21,035 bases of DNA. It comes from Pelargonium cotyledonis. Its lineage: Eukaryota; Streptophyta; Magnoliopsida; Geraniales; Geraniaceae. A model generated the notes under the pieces. That model saw only the letters and a program-made list of their open reading frames with translations. It did no database searches and was not told the origin of the DNA. The stretch is taken from positions 1 to 21,035 of the forward strand of contig JAYMTA010001232.1 of NCBI GenBank assembly GCA_036897625.1. The letters run 5' to 3'. The translations under genes and the position numbers were made by a program. Below, one piece after another: positions 1 through 10,643 of the stretch (its first letter is position 1; each line of letters opens with the position of its first letter).

Positions 1-1
1 C

Positions 2-301
2 TTTCCGACGGTGAATTCTGTTCCTTCAGAAACAAACCTGAGTAAGATGTTTAGGAGGTTTGGGCCTCTGAAAGAATATGAAACGGAAGTCGATAGGGAG
101 ACATGCAGAGCCAGAGTGGTTTATAAGAAAGGTTCTGATGCAGAAGTTGCTTATAGTAGCGCTGGAAAGTTCAACATCTTTGGATCAGTGGTTGTGAATT
201 ACCAGCTGAACTACTCTCCATTCGAACCATTTAAAGCTTTATACACTCCCACAATTGAAGGCCTTGAAGAATCAACTTTATACCTCCATCCTCAAAGTTG
301 A
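2..301 (+). CDS. C-terminal end of a PWWP-domain protein (5' partial)
   Basis: Reading from base 2 without a stop gives 99 residues, ending with TGA at 299-301. The window opens inside the exon, so the GTG at 11 is not a start. Visible stretches are VPSETNLSKMFRRFGPLKEY, ETEVDRETCRARVVYKK, SDAEVAYSSAGKFNIFG and VNYQLNY. The beta-alpha-beta pattern with 'FRRFGPL' and 'ARVVYKK..DAEVAYSS' resembles an RRM-like fold. From memory this is the conserved C-terminus of plant PWWP proteins of the Arabidopsis PDP group, which are nuclear chromatin-associated proteins. The PWWP domain lies upstream, outside the window, so the family call rests only on this tail. A different protein with an RRM-like C-terminus is the main alternative. 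Confidence 0.65.
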   Translation, partial: FPTVNSVPSETNLSKMFRRFGPLKEYETEVDRETCRARVVYKKGSDAEVAYSSAGKFNIFGSVVVNYQLNYSPFEPFKALYTPTIEGLEESTLYLHPQS

Positions 302-2000
302 TTTGATTTGAAAGTTCAGGTAAATTTTGATTCTAAAACAGTTTCTTGTCCTCTTTTATCTAAATGAAATAGCAAAAAATAAATGTGGTTGAGGGTGGTG
401 AGCCCAGGAGCAATGTTAAAGTTGTTGCCTTGTGGCTTTACATCATGCATTCGAATAAGAGAAATAACTTTTCTGCATGAGTAGGGCTCTAAGGTTGCGA
501 CATAAATGAATGACCCTCCTTTCCACAGACCCCACAATGGTGGGAGCCTCGTGCATGGAGCCTCCCTCTAATGGTTTCATTTAATCTAATCTGTGGATTT
601 GGCATGAAAGAAGGACCTAGGTTATTAATAATTGTTCCTTTTGTGTTTTTGAATACGAGTCGGTGGATGAAGTGGGTGTTGGAAAGAGGAAAGGAAGCTG
701 TGGCTAGGAAATGGATAGATTGGAATCTTATGTGTTAAAAATAAATAAAAATCCAAATTGGAATTCATGTTCTCTGATTGGTGTTGTATTGTTAGGTCGA
801 AACCTCATGAGCAATTTATGTTGAGTCGTTGCATCTATTTTGATTCTGTTTCATGTTGAATGTCAATAGTTTGAGCTCTACCGGTTTGAACTTCTGTGTT
901 ACCCGAGGAGCTTAGAGAGTTGTGCATTCTCAAAGATCTGGTCCACCACTTTATTTCCTGTAATCAGCTAGATCTTTCTGGCAAGATAAAAATTGAATAG
1001 AGATACATGTTGCATATGAGAGAAAACCTATTGCTGTTGTTTTCCATCTCCTTATCGCACACCTTCAGCTTCATTTGTGAGATAAAATCTTTGTTTTTGT
1101 GAATTTTTTACATATGTAGGGGAAGGCAAACACTGAAGAAAACAAAGACTCTCTTTGATATTTGATGATGACGCTAGCCAAGAAAATAAGATTACTCGAG
1201 GTGCTGCAACCCATGTTTGAATGGACTGCTCAAGAAACCTGAGCGGGTTATCTCTTTGTTGTTCGTATTCAGATGGCGTCGTGTTGAATCTCAAATAGTT
1301 GAGTCAAATGCACAGAATCGGGTACTGACCCTTCCTTGGTAGTTATTGTTTTCTTGTATGATTAGTAGATTTGTAGATCAGATCAACTTGATTTTCCTGC
1401 ATGTTAAAGTATATGATTATTATCTCTATCAAAATCATGGAGGAACAAACAAGTTTTGGCAGCATCAGTAGCCTAGCCAACCCTACCAGATTCGAGAAAT
1501 GCTATATGTTCTATGTTTTGGTTTGTATGGAGCTATCATTTATTTATGGCATAGCCTTTCAATAGGCGGTCGCAATGGCTTTTTAAGGTCAGGATCGGAT
1601 GTTAAAACTTTCAGCTGAATTTTGAGATGTGTTTACTTTCATCAACAAATTCACTCAATTTTTTTGATGCATAGTATGTTTTATCATTTGTATTTGATGG
1701 CAAAATTCGTAAGTGCAATGTAAAATTATGGCATCTTCGGTGTCCACTAGGGTTTATTTTGTGTTGTTACAGTGATTGATTCTCAATAGTTTACAAATTG
1801 TGATTAAGAAATTTCAACCCATTGAAAGAAGCTTCCATATAAATGAAATAAAAGACTTTGCATACAAAAATTTGGATAACATGAAAGTACACACAATGGA
1901 TAAAAGCATTAAGATCTTATCACATCAAATTTTCTTGTCATGACAAACAAAAACTCAAAATTAAGGTATTGGTGACAAAACAACCCTGGCCTGATAAGAA
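302..2000. other. Intergenic region / 3' flank of the PWWP gene
   Basis: No open frame here looks coding. The reverse-strand frames at 316-537 and 1052-1294 have no recognisable family. A possible donor (TTCAG|GTAAAT at 318/319) lies just after the stop, and a good acceptor context (T-rich tract then ATATGTAG) ends at 1120, so a spliced 3' UTR is possible. Candidate poly(A) signals (AATAAATAAAA) lie near 740. A SINE-like remnant occupies about 385-575. The stretch 1430-1950 shows nothing recognisable. Confidence 0.5.
385..575 (+). mobile_element. tRNA-derived SINE remnant (Au-like)
   Basis: The left part reads GTGGTGAGCCCAGGAGCAAT, then TTGTTGCCTTGTGGCTTTA and GCATTCGAATA. This matches the layout of a tRNA-derived head with box A and a decayed box B (GGTTCGA). 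The right part holds CTAAGGTTGCGACATAAATG, CAGACCCCACAATGGTGGGA and GCCTCGTGCATGGAGCCTCC. These are recognisable versions of the body and tail of Au-type plant SINEs (GTAGG.TGC.TACAT, GACCC.GC..GCGGGA, GTGCACCGGG). No clear target-site duplication was found, so the ends are approximate and the copy is probably old. The assignment is from recalled consensus, not alignment. Confidence 0.6.
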
Positions 2001-2601
2001 CTAAGATCTTGGCTTCTCTTTCTTCTCCTTGAAGAGAGCTAGAAGAGACACAACTTTGAACCTAACATTACTCCTGGAATATATCTCCCAACGCATGCCC
2101 TTTCCTACCAAAACCGGCTATCAAAACCTCGTTCTGCATCACATCAGCAATCACAACATTAAAATTCAAACCCAACTCCCAACAAGAGGATGTTCATCAT
2201 AAAAAAATATTTAGTCAGAAAGTATAATCAGTTAGAGGTTATGAACATATAAATTAATAATGATGAGCCAAATGAGATGATGACAGTACCACTCAATTTT
2301 CAGCTTGCAAGTTACAAGTGCATTAACATAAGATTTTCAGTTAAGATCTTAATGTAATCCGAATATCCTATTAGGTAATTAGTTAACTGTCAATTAGGTA
2401 ACTTGCACCATTTTATTCCAAATTGACAAGGAACATCCTGAATGAATAGAACAGGAATGTGTTTTACTTTTGTGACATCTATTGAACAGTTCCGTGCATG
2501 CAAATTCAATGTAAATATTTTACACAAAACTGTATCCGATTGTAAGGTATCTTATATGAGAAAGAATGGGAAGATTAGCCTTGCAGTTGACACTATTCTC
2601 A

Positions 2602-2802
<201 letters not shown>

Positions 2803-3006
2803 TCAACACCATCCATTTAGAACACAAGACATCGTAATCATGAATCTTACATCTTTTCTAGAACAATGCCTTTTGCATGGGAAGAGCCAGCAAATGGCTA
2901 TTTCCATTCATCACCAAGATGAGATTTTTTGTAAGACTTGTCAGCCCATCGCTGCCTTCGTCGGTGAGACTTGAGCTTGCGCCCAGCTCCCATACCACGA
3001 GTTTTC

Positions 3007-4176
3007 CTGACAAACACAGTTTTGAAGTCACCATATTAGGGGTCATTCATGAACAGCATAAACAACATAGTGGACTAGATTGAACATACATTCAATACAA
3101 AAAGAGAGTAAATTTAGCAGTAAAGTACAAAATTAGTACAGAATTATCAATTGATGTGATGTTAAAGTGGTTTGATTAATGAAGAAATTTTGAACACTAG
3201 CACTGACTTGAAATTGACCATCTTTCAGTCTATTGTAGCTTAGTAAGACAGTAATTGAATAGTTGAGCTAACTTTAAAAAAAAAAAAAAAATTAGGCCTC
3301 AAGACTAATAATTATCTTTGAGAGAGCTCAGCTGGTTTAAAGCCAAATCACAAACAAAATATGAATGAGTATATTGTCAGTATATGGTTCCTCAAACAGC
3401 TAGGCAACTAGCTTGCACTTCAAAAGTCAAGCAACAAGCAAAACTGTTCTCTTCCTAATAACTTGGAGCCTCTGAGGACAGAATCTAAATATAGCTTGCT
3501 TTCAAATTTACAAACTAACAAAATAAAGCTTTTGAGCTCACAATTTCCTCCCTTGCCTTTGAAAAGTTTTTTCAAAGGTTAGATTGAATTTTCGTAAGTA
3601 AATATTCTCATTTTGTAAACAGATTATCAAATTAAAGTCTCCAGAGATCTAAATTATTCACTTCCCTATACTTATTACTAAATCAGTAAACTTTGTAACT
3701 AACTATCATGATTTTTATAAGACGACTCAATCCAAACAAATGAGAGGACGAGACTTCATGAGTCTCAGTTATTAACATTGTTTTATGCTATATTTTAACA
3801 ACCAACTAAAAGTTCCCACTTTTCTACAGTTTTCTCAGCATCCAAACACACCTAAATATTTTTATAAAAAAATATAGTAACTTGAACCGCTAATAACAAG
3901 AAAATGCAGCATTTACTTGAGTACTTGATTACCACATTCAAGTTCACATTCTACATCTAATGAGCTACTGAATCATAATCTCCAATTCAAAATCCCAATA
4001 TTGTCAGACCAAATAGCCCAACAAAACAAATGTCCAGTCATTGCTGATATCTCAAACGATCCATAGCACTACAGCATAAAAATGTCAGGCTATTGCATGC
4101 AGAAACAAAGCCAGGACAGCACAAAACGACTCGGAACAAAAATGGAAGAGAAAATAGTCAAGAAAACGATCCTTAC
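3007..4176 (-). other. Intron 1 of the RPS23 pseudogene
   Basis: This is an AT-rich 1.17-kb stretch between the ATG mini-exon and exon 2. A very short first exon with a long first intron is common in plant ribosomal-protein genes. It holds an A-run at about 3274-3290 and a small perfect hairpin at 3556-3578. No open frame or RNA gene is recognisable. Confidence 0.6.
3556..3578. repeat. Short perfect inverted repeat (10-bp arms, 3-base loop)
   Basis: The arms are CCTTTGAAAA and TTTTCAAAGG, separated by GTT. It lies inside intron 1 of the RPS23 pseudogene. No function is implied, and a chance AT-rich hairpin is possible. Confidence 0.7.
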
Positions 4177-4282
4177 CCCCATCTTCGCGGAGAGAAGAGG
4201 TTCGTTAACTGAAACTGAGGGATTAGGAGACTGTTGACGACGATGTGATCGATCAGCAGAAGGCTCTGTAAAATCATAGACC

Positions 4283-4290
4283 AAACCCTA
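4283..4290 (+). promoter_or_regulatory. Telo-box (AAACCCTA) of the RPS23 copy
   Basis: AAACCCTA lies about 100 bases upstream of the ATG of the reverse-strand RPS23 copy. Telo-boxes close to the transcription start, paired with site II elements, are a known mark of plant ribosomal-protein and translation-related promoters. A site II core lies further upstream at 4374, and a TATATA is at about 4302-4307. The promoter therefore looks better preserved than the coding part. Confidence 0.6.
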
Positions 4291-4373
4291 GAAAATGCAT
4301 GTATATACTTCTCTTTCTTCTCCTTCATCCAACGGTGGCAAGGTGTACATGATGAGGCCGATAATCGGCTAAT

Positions 4374-4379
4374 TGGGCC
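4374..4379. promoter_or_regulatory. Site II element (TGGGCC) of the RPS23 copy
   Basis: TGGGCC (GGCCCA on the gene strand) lies about 190 bases upstream of the ATG and about 85 bases from the telo-box. The TGGGCY core is the class II element bound by TCP factors in plant ribosomal-protein promoters. The motif is short, so the call depends on the pairing with the telo-box. Confidence 0.5.
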
Positions 4380-4539
4380 GGGTCTCCTCAATAGAAATTT
4401 TTGTGTTTTGACCAAATTTCATCCGAAACTTTCGATACAAGCTCTAAAAAAAAGTATCATTTTGGGTTCACAAAATAGTCCATTCCCACAGTCTTGGACC
4501 GTTTACGAAAGATCAAAGAGTTCTTTAAACTCTCGTGTT

Positions 4540-4560
4540 CAGTCTCATGACATGAGACTG
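4540..4560. repeat. Perfect palindrome (10-bp arms, 1-base centre)
   Basis: The arms CAGTCTCATG and CATGAGACTG flank a single A. Flanks with CGTGT/ACGAG similarity extend the symmetry imperfectly. The left half recurs in altered form 65 bases later (GTCCGGTCTCATGCCATGAT). Confidence 0.85.
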
Positions 4561-4883
4561 GACGTGTTTACGAGATTCCAAGAAGCTTATGAGAGCTTCG
4601 TGTCCGGTCTCATGCCATGATAGTGGGCCCCAAGGTTGTGGCCCTACTCTTGGAACGAGACTCTCAAAAGCCTTCTTAAATACTTGAGTCTAATTGATGT
4701 CGGGGCCTCCCGTCGCGGCCCTGTGATGTAAGAAATGACTCGATGAATGCATAAGCTTGAATAGAAAGAGTTGTGAGGATAAGTCAACTTGGAAGAGCGA
4801 GAGCCCGATTGTGAAGAAGTCAATTACAAAAAGCTTTTCTTCTCAACATTTAGACTCTAAAGATGCACTCGTCTCCACAAGAT

Positions 4884-4965
4884 ATCGCCAAGGTCCCCGC
4901 CTAATTAAGTCACCTCTAAGGTTCATCGCCAAGGTCCCCGCCTAGTTAGATCACCTCTAAAGTTC
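4884..4965. repeat. Tandem repeat, two 41-bp units
   Basis: Each unit starts ATCGCCAAGGTCCCCGCCTA and continues with TTA, then TCACCTCTAA and GTTC. The second copy starts 41 bases after the first and has only a few substitutions. A third, much decayed unit (ACCACCAAGCTTCCCACCTC with GGATCAC) may follow to about 5015. Confidence 0.85.
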
Positions 4966-5230
4966 ATCGTCTCGTCGAGTAACCACCAAGCTTCCCACCT
5001 CGTCTGGATCACTATCACACCGGGAAACCTTCAATGCTCCTCGCCTTGCCGGGCCACCACCTCAAAGCCGTAAAGATTTTTAGGGGGTACATTCTCCCCA
5101 TTATCTAACGCTCGTGGTCGATGCACCTGAAAAGCTAAAACTCCAACACTCGAAGCAGACTCCTCAAACTCCTAACGACGACTCGGATTCCCCGTTCGAG
5201 ATATTTACGATTTGCATCATACTAAGATAT

Positions 5231-5510
5231 GTGAAGGTTTGCTAGGAAAAATGTGCAAGAGGAGCACTAATTTGAAAACAGTGAAGCATGTATGTATTGG
5301 GTCAGCAAAAGTGGGTCGGGTTAGAGAGATATGTGGGTAGGATAGTAGTTGATGTCACGTTACCGAATTTGTAACGATATATGCTATTATTAACTCATTT
5401 CGGTTTGGTTTAATTTGCTCTCTAATAAACAAGAACAGAACAAGAAGATCTCCATCGATTTCTCTGCAAATCGGAGTCGGAGACGACGACGGCACGATCT
5501 CCATTCAGCC
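5231..5510 (+). promoter_or_regulatory. Promoter and 5' UTR region of GET4
   Basis: This is the stretch between the repeat island and the GET4 ATG. It contains TGATGTCACGTTACC near 5350, which has an ACGT core like a bZIP site, and a purine/pyrimidine-rich leader before the ATG. No clear TATA box is placed. The borders are inferred. Confidence 0.35.
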
Positions 5511-8500
5511 ATGTGGCGAGAGAGAGCCAGAAAAGCCAAAGCCGTGCTACCTCCGGCCCAGGAGGTATACATTTCTCTTCATTATTGATATTTTTATAAA
5601 TTAATATCGTTCTTTCTGTGTGTGTTTGGTTGCCGAGAAAATGTATTGGAAAGTAGATTTTTTGAACATCAATTTTGCGACTGATGCTCCCAATCGCAAT
5701 GGGTTGTAGACTTGTTATTAGTTTTATTGGTTTTGTTTCATATTACATAGGAATTTAGAACATTCCTCATCTTAGTTTTGATTCTGAATTATATGAAATT
5801 GAATCAGGAAATCCATTCCCAATTGCACGTTATCTTGAGAAAAATTTGAGATAGTGAGTAACATTATTGATTACATTGTTGCAGAATATCGCAAAAATAG
5901 AAAAAGTTGTAAAGGATGGTAATTACTATGGAGCTCAGCAGATGTACAAGTCCATCAGTGCGAGGTGCTAGCACTATGTTATTCTTTGCTTGATCTTCAT
6001 TTATTTTGATTTTTCAGCTTGATTTTGTTTCTTCTGCAAAATGTAATGAGCTTCAGATATAGTGTTTTTGTATTCAGGATCATTGATCTGTTGAAGTTAG
6101 GAGTTAGCTACAGCTCTTTGTTTTTGTACATTACAATATCAGCAGCTAATTATTTTGAGTACAGATTGTTTTTATATCATTGGGGAGCACTGCCTTTATG
6201 CAGTTAATAATAACCCAATCATAAGTGAAGTTCACAATGTTGATTATGTCATAATCCTGACCAGTTTTTGTTCACTCATTTTGGGTAGATTTTGTCAATT
6301 ATCATGAATCTTGTTTCTATACTGAAGTTTCTGTTCGTTGCATTTTTTGGAGATTTTAGTTTTGTCACAAGGTATATCTACTGACATAATCGCCATGCTT
6401 AACTACAGATACATACTTGCCGAGAGGTGTTCCGAAGCATTAGACCTCATTCAGGCAGGAGCATGCTTACAGTTGACGAACGAGCAGGTTATTTTCCTAA
6501 GCCACATGACTTTTGTTAACTTAATGTGCATGAACTATGGCAATTTAAGGGCTAGGAACTAAGGTTTGAGACCTGGCTTTACTATGACATGTAATACAAT
6601 GTACATAGTTTCATTTTATGGGTTTACACTTTTCATTATGTTAAATGATTTCCTGTTCAACTGTCCTTAATTCTAGTACTCTTTGGTTGGTTTGATTTGG
6701 ACTTAATGAGCTTGGATCGTTCTTCAATAGATTTTACACATTGATCTGACTACCTCATCGTAATGTCAATGGCATTGGTGGTTACATTTTTTGAAATCTT
6801 GTTGCTACAATTAGAGCCAGGCTTGATTTGACATGTCTTAATTGGCTAAATTTTATTGAGGTTCAAAATTCTACAACTAAAAATAGGGCCGTGGGTGCTT
6901 CCTATGACACTTGCATTTGGATTTATCTAAATTATTTGTTAATAACTTTGTTGTATTGAATGAACCTAAAGCTTTATGAATTGTGCATGGTATAATTTGT
7001 TATGAGGTTCTGTTCTGTGTTTATTTTCTTATTGCATTATATTGATAAGGTAGGCCTGAGAACATTTCAGGTTACTTGTGGGGCGGAGCTTGCTGGTTTG
7101 TTTGTGGATACACTTGTTAAAGGGAAATATCCTTATGATGAAGAAACCCTCGGTCAGTTATCACCCTTTCACGTAATTTTTTATGGACCAACTTTACCCT
7201 TCACCCTTGTGAGTTCTTGCCTTGCAATGAAATTATAATACTTCTCAAGCAATCCCCTTGGTTGTTCAGGAGACTCAATTTTACTAGTGGTATGTATGCA
7301 AGTTAGAATTTGGAAAATTGACAGGACTTTTTCTTTGTCTTTGCCTGTACTGTGGTTGTTTGTGGTTGCGTGTTGTATTTAATAATTTTGATCTTTGCTT
7401 TGTCGTGACTATGACTAAACACCATGATAGACCGTGTCAGGAAAATTTACGAACTGTTTCCTCGGGTAACTCTTCCTCATCACCTGGGGGAAGTTGTGGA
7501 AGATGATGACGTGCAACAACTTGATGAGGCCCTTGGGGCGGCAAAAACTCGCGTGGAGGCCTGTTCGTCATTCTTAAAAGCTGCTATCAAGTGAGATATT
7601 GTAGCCATCTTTTTCAATTGCTTGAAAAGACATTGTGATTATTCTTGTTTTTATCAAGTACATCAATGTTTTGGGGAAACATTGAGTTGTTTGCCTTTTC
7701 TTCTACGTGTCTTGGTGCTGATGTATTTGATATGTTCAACTGAATCATTTTCCTTAAGTTCTCATTGATTGTACCCACATTTGTGTCAAAGGAACGTAGT
7801 AGGAGAACTTTATCTACGGCATATCTGAACATGAAGAATTTTATACAAAGCTTTTTCACAGTAAGGCAATCTGTGTTGTAGAAAGCAGAATGCATGGATT
7901 GCCTCTCTTTTTTGTCATTTCAGATCTAGTGATTAAATCTGTGATTGTAAGGAGAATCTCTGTTTAGTTAAGCAACAATACGGAACCTATGAAGCTACAA
8001 AATTGATTTGATGTAATAGTACATATTCTCGTGCATTGTTTTACACTATATCGTGGATCTAGGACACAAGTAAACTTAATTTATTTCATTCAGGAAGTAA
8101 AGAGTGTCTGTGTGTTTTCTGAAACCAGTAGATTTGTTATGCATGTCATTGTGAATGGGAAATATATGAGTGCACATGTATCAAGTTACTTTGTATTGTT
8201 ATGTACTTTTTTTTTATCCTGTCTGTTAATGCATTTATGATTTTTTTTAGGTGGTCTGTAGAGTTTGGGGAGGACAAAGCTGGGTCCCCACAAATACATG
8301 CTATGCTAGCTGATTATTTGTATTCTGAGTCTCCTGAAGTGGTATGTTTGACATTAAAAAAAAATGCCAAGTATCAGACAATAGCTCTTTACTTAATGCG
8401 TAATCTCTAAAGTTCTATGAAGGTTTCCTTAGTCTCAACTTACTAGGTGAAAGGGATCATACTATAAGCAACATACTAATAGAAATTGACTAATACAGTG

Positions 8501-10643
8501 TTTGAGTCCTCTTTTGGTAATGGAATGATAATGCTACCCACAAATAGTATATGAAATTGGTCCGTATCATCAGTTACTGTCAATTCATGTGCAATATAGC
8601 ATAGGATCATTTTGAGAATTGCATGAAAACATCTGTTATTTAGTCATGCACATCTCCAATGATGACTTGTAGGACGCAACATTAATATTTGGCTCCCATT
8701 CTGCAGCTGCATGGTTCACATTAATATATTGCTTCTTTGCAGGATATGGCCAGAGTATCTTATCACTTTGTTAGGGGAAACGACCCACAGAAATTTGCTT
8801 CTATTCTAGTAAATTTTTTGGGCAAGGTTAGCTTCGTTTTACTGTATATTATGCTCAATCTTGTACAGTGTATTTCATGATTGACTTTTTATTTCCCTTT
8901 CTGATAATCTTCTTAGCAAATTTTTGATATTTATTAGATTATATTTTAGTTTTAGGCATCTGTTCTGTTAATTTAACATTGAAAGAAAGAATAAGAGATT
9001 TTTATTCTTTGGACACGCCCTACCCAGACGTTAAATTCTTGGAGACACCCCTAGAATGGCATAATCTCCTGCAATTTATTAATTGACTTATTGTACAAAG
9101 TTTCTTCTCTCTCATTTTACCTGTGAACCTGTGGTTGCTTAATTTAGAGTTGTATGCTTTTCAAATATGCAGTGTTATCCAGGTGAAGGTGATTTGGCCA
9201 TTGTGCAGGCAGTTCTCATGTAAGCACACATTTTTTTGATATATTTATAATTTTCAGTGGAGTTGAACAGCCACGTCAATTCATATTATCCAAAACTTAT
9301 TGATCCTACTAAAATACCATTAAACTCATATTTAGACTCGTAGAATCTTTGCACTTCGGGTACAAGTCCTGTGGACCCTTTAGGGCTACACTACATTCCC
9401 CACGAGGGCAAGATTTAGAAAGAAGATATAAGTGATGGTAGTCTTATAAAGAAATTTTTGGAACATTTTAGTTACTACATCATATAAGTTAAAATTAGCT
9501 CAAAAAAAGTCTCTTGCATGCACAACTTCACAATTAGACCCTCGGACAGGAGGAAGGTGCTTGAGCCGGTTGGAGTTTAAATTGTTTGTAAAATTTTTAC
9601 TTATTAGAGGATCTAGAAGACTGTAATTTCGATCTGTTTCTTGTTTTATGCCAGGTATTTAGCGATCGGCAATCTTAAAGATGCCAATAGTCTTATGGAT
9701 GAAGTAAGGAAGCAAGCAGAAGCTAAGTCGATTGAATTTCCCAAATCAGATTTGATAAAGTTCATCATTTATCTTCTGCAGACGTAAGTTGTAGTTCATA
9801 TTTGTCTTATTATATACCCTTAAGTCTTTTCAGAGCCCATCTACCGGGAAGGGTTGGATATGGTTATTATAAGCTATAAGCATGGAGACTGTTGGCACAT
9901 GAAAATAGTTCTTGATATTCTTCCCATGTAGGCTGGAGAGAGATTCTTTACCACTTTTCACTATGTTGAGATCAAGTTTCAAGGTCGCTATAGATAGGGA
10001 ACCCACGCTTAATGAGGTACGTAGTTTTTGTTTCTAATTTAAAATAACGACGTTCATTTATCAGTAGTGTAAGAAGGCATCTACAACACCGGGCCATTTC
10101 CCAAACAATGTTGGAGCCAGCTACATGAATCCCACATATTCTTATGGGGTTACTCGTCTCCCTACGCTCCACATGTCCAAACCACCTTAAAGGCTTAAAC
10201 AGCTTTCACGCATCTTATCCAACTCTTCCTCAGATAGTCTCGTTCATAAGCATACCGTTCCTAGTGTGTTACCACAAATCCACCTATGCACACACTCGAT
10301 CTCTTAAAGCTCTTGAACACAGGACCAAGTAATTCACATAGCCAACTTGGTTTCCACCAATGCGGCATGTATATATATGATTTTGGCGTTTTTGATGCAT
10401 GCTTGAGTTGTAACACGTTATTCTGCGATTTAGCTGCTAGATGAAATTGCGCAGAAGTTTTACGGAGTACAGCGTAGAAATTCGCTCCAAGGAGTATTTG
10501 GTGATATCATCAAGGTGATTATTTAGTATTTGTGAAGTGTTGATTCAATCTATGGACTATCAAAACTCTTTGGGATCTTTACAAACAAAATGACTTGGAA
10601 TATTGTTGTGCAGATGATGGGAGCTCAACAAATGCCAAAGTGA
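5511..10643 (+). CDS. GET4: GET4 homologue (tail-anchored protein targeting factor), 12 exons
   Basis: Exons: 5511-5564, 5885-5964, 6409-6487, 7071-7152, 7431-7590, 8251-8341, 8743-8826, 9173-9219, 9655-9783, 9932-10016, 10434-10514 and 10614-10643. All introns are GT-AG, and the joined 1002 nt stay in frame for 333 residues. The start [20 protein letters not shown] is the first ATG. GET4 is a cytosolic alpha-solenoid of TPR-like helical pairs. With GET5 it bridges the SGTA/Sgt2 pre-targeting step to the ATPase GET3, loading tail-anchored proteins for ER insertion. Diagnostic stretches include [18 protein letters not shown] (near 30), [72 protein letters not shown] and the C-terminal [20 protein letters not shown]. 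Length fits plant GET4. The gene looks intact. An AATAAA lies at 10800-10805. Confidence 0.94.
10080..10335 (-). mobile_element. Decayed non-LTR retrotransposon (LINE) fragment in GET4 intron 10
   Basis: The reverse strand, read across frames with stops, gives [14 protein letters not shown], then [16 protein letters not shown] and [11 protein letters not shown]. This parallels the block downstream of reverse transcriptase in many plant LINE-like elements, of the form RWMCGHT...RLRWFGHV.RR. The forward strand shows the matching signature CTCCACATGTCCAAACCACC. Only this 3' portion remains, with several stops and shifts, so it is inactive. It sits wholly inside intron 10 (10017-10433), and GET4 splicing looks unaffected. 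Confidence 0.65.

Larger units (their letters stand above)
4320..5230. repeat. Repeat-rich, possibly transposon-derived spacer
   Basis: This spacer differs from its AT-rich surroundings. It has GC-rich patches (GGGGCCTCCCGTCGCGGCCC near 4700, CGCCTTGCCGGGCCACCACC near 5041) and several internal repeats. These are a palindrome at 4540-4560, an imperfect direct repeat of CGTGTYCRGTCTCATGMCATGA at 4534 and 4599, and 41-bp tandem copies from 4884. Two forward frames (4408-4620 and 4757-4945) are open but match no family I know. It separates the divergent RPS23 pseudogene and GET4 promoters. A decayed non-coding mobile element is the likeliest explanation, but I could not define terminal repeats or a target-site duplication. 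Confidence 0.4.

Noticed and set aside
2858..3083. Overlapping open frames on both strands at the RPS23 copy
   Set aside because: They are in other frames than the uS12 coding frame and have no family resemblance. They stay open by chance across exon 2 of the pseudogene.
4408..4945. Two forward open frames of 70 and 62 codons in the repeat island
   Set aside because: No recognisable domain, one runs through the palindrome and the other through the tandem repeats, and there is no upstream context of a gene.
7614..7895. Reverse open frame of 93 codons
   Set aside because: It lies wholly inside GET4 intron 5, is AT-driven and has no recognisable motif.
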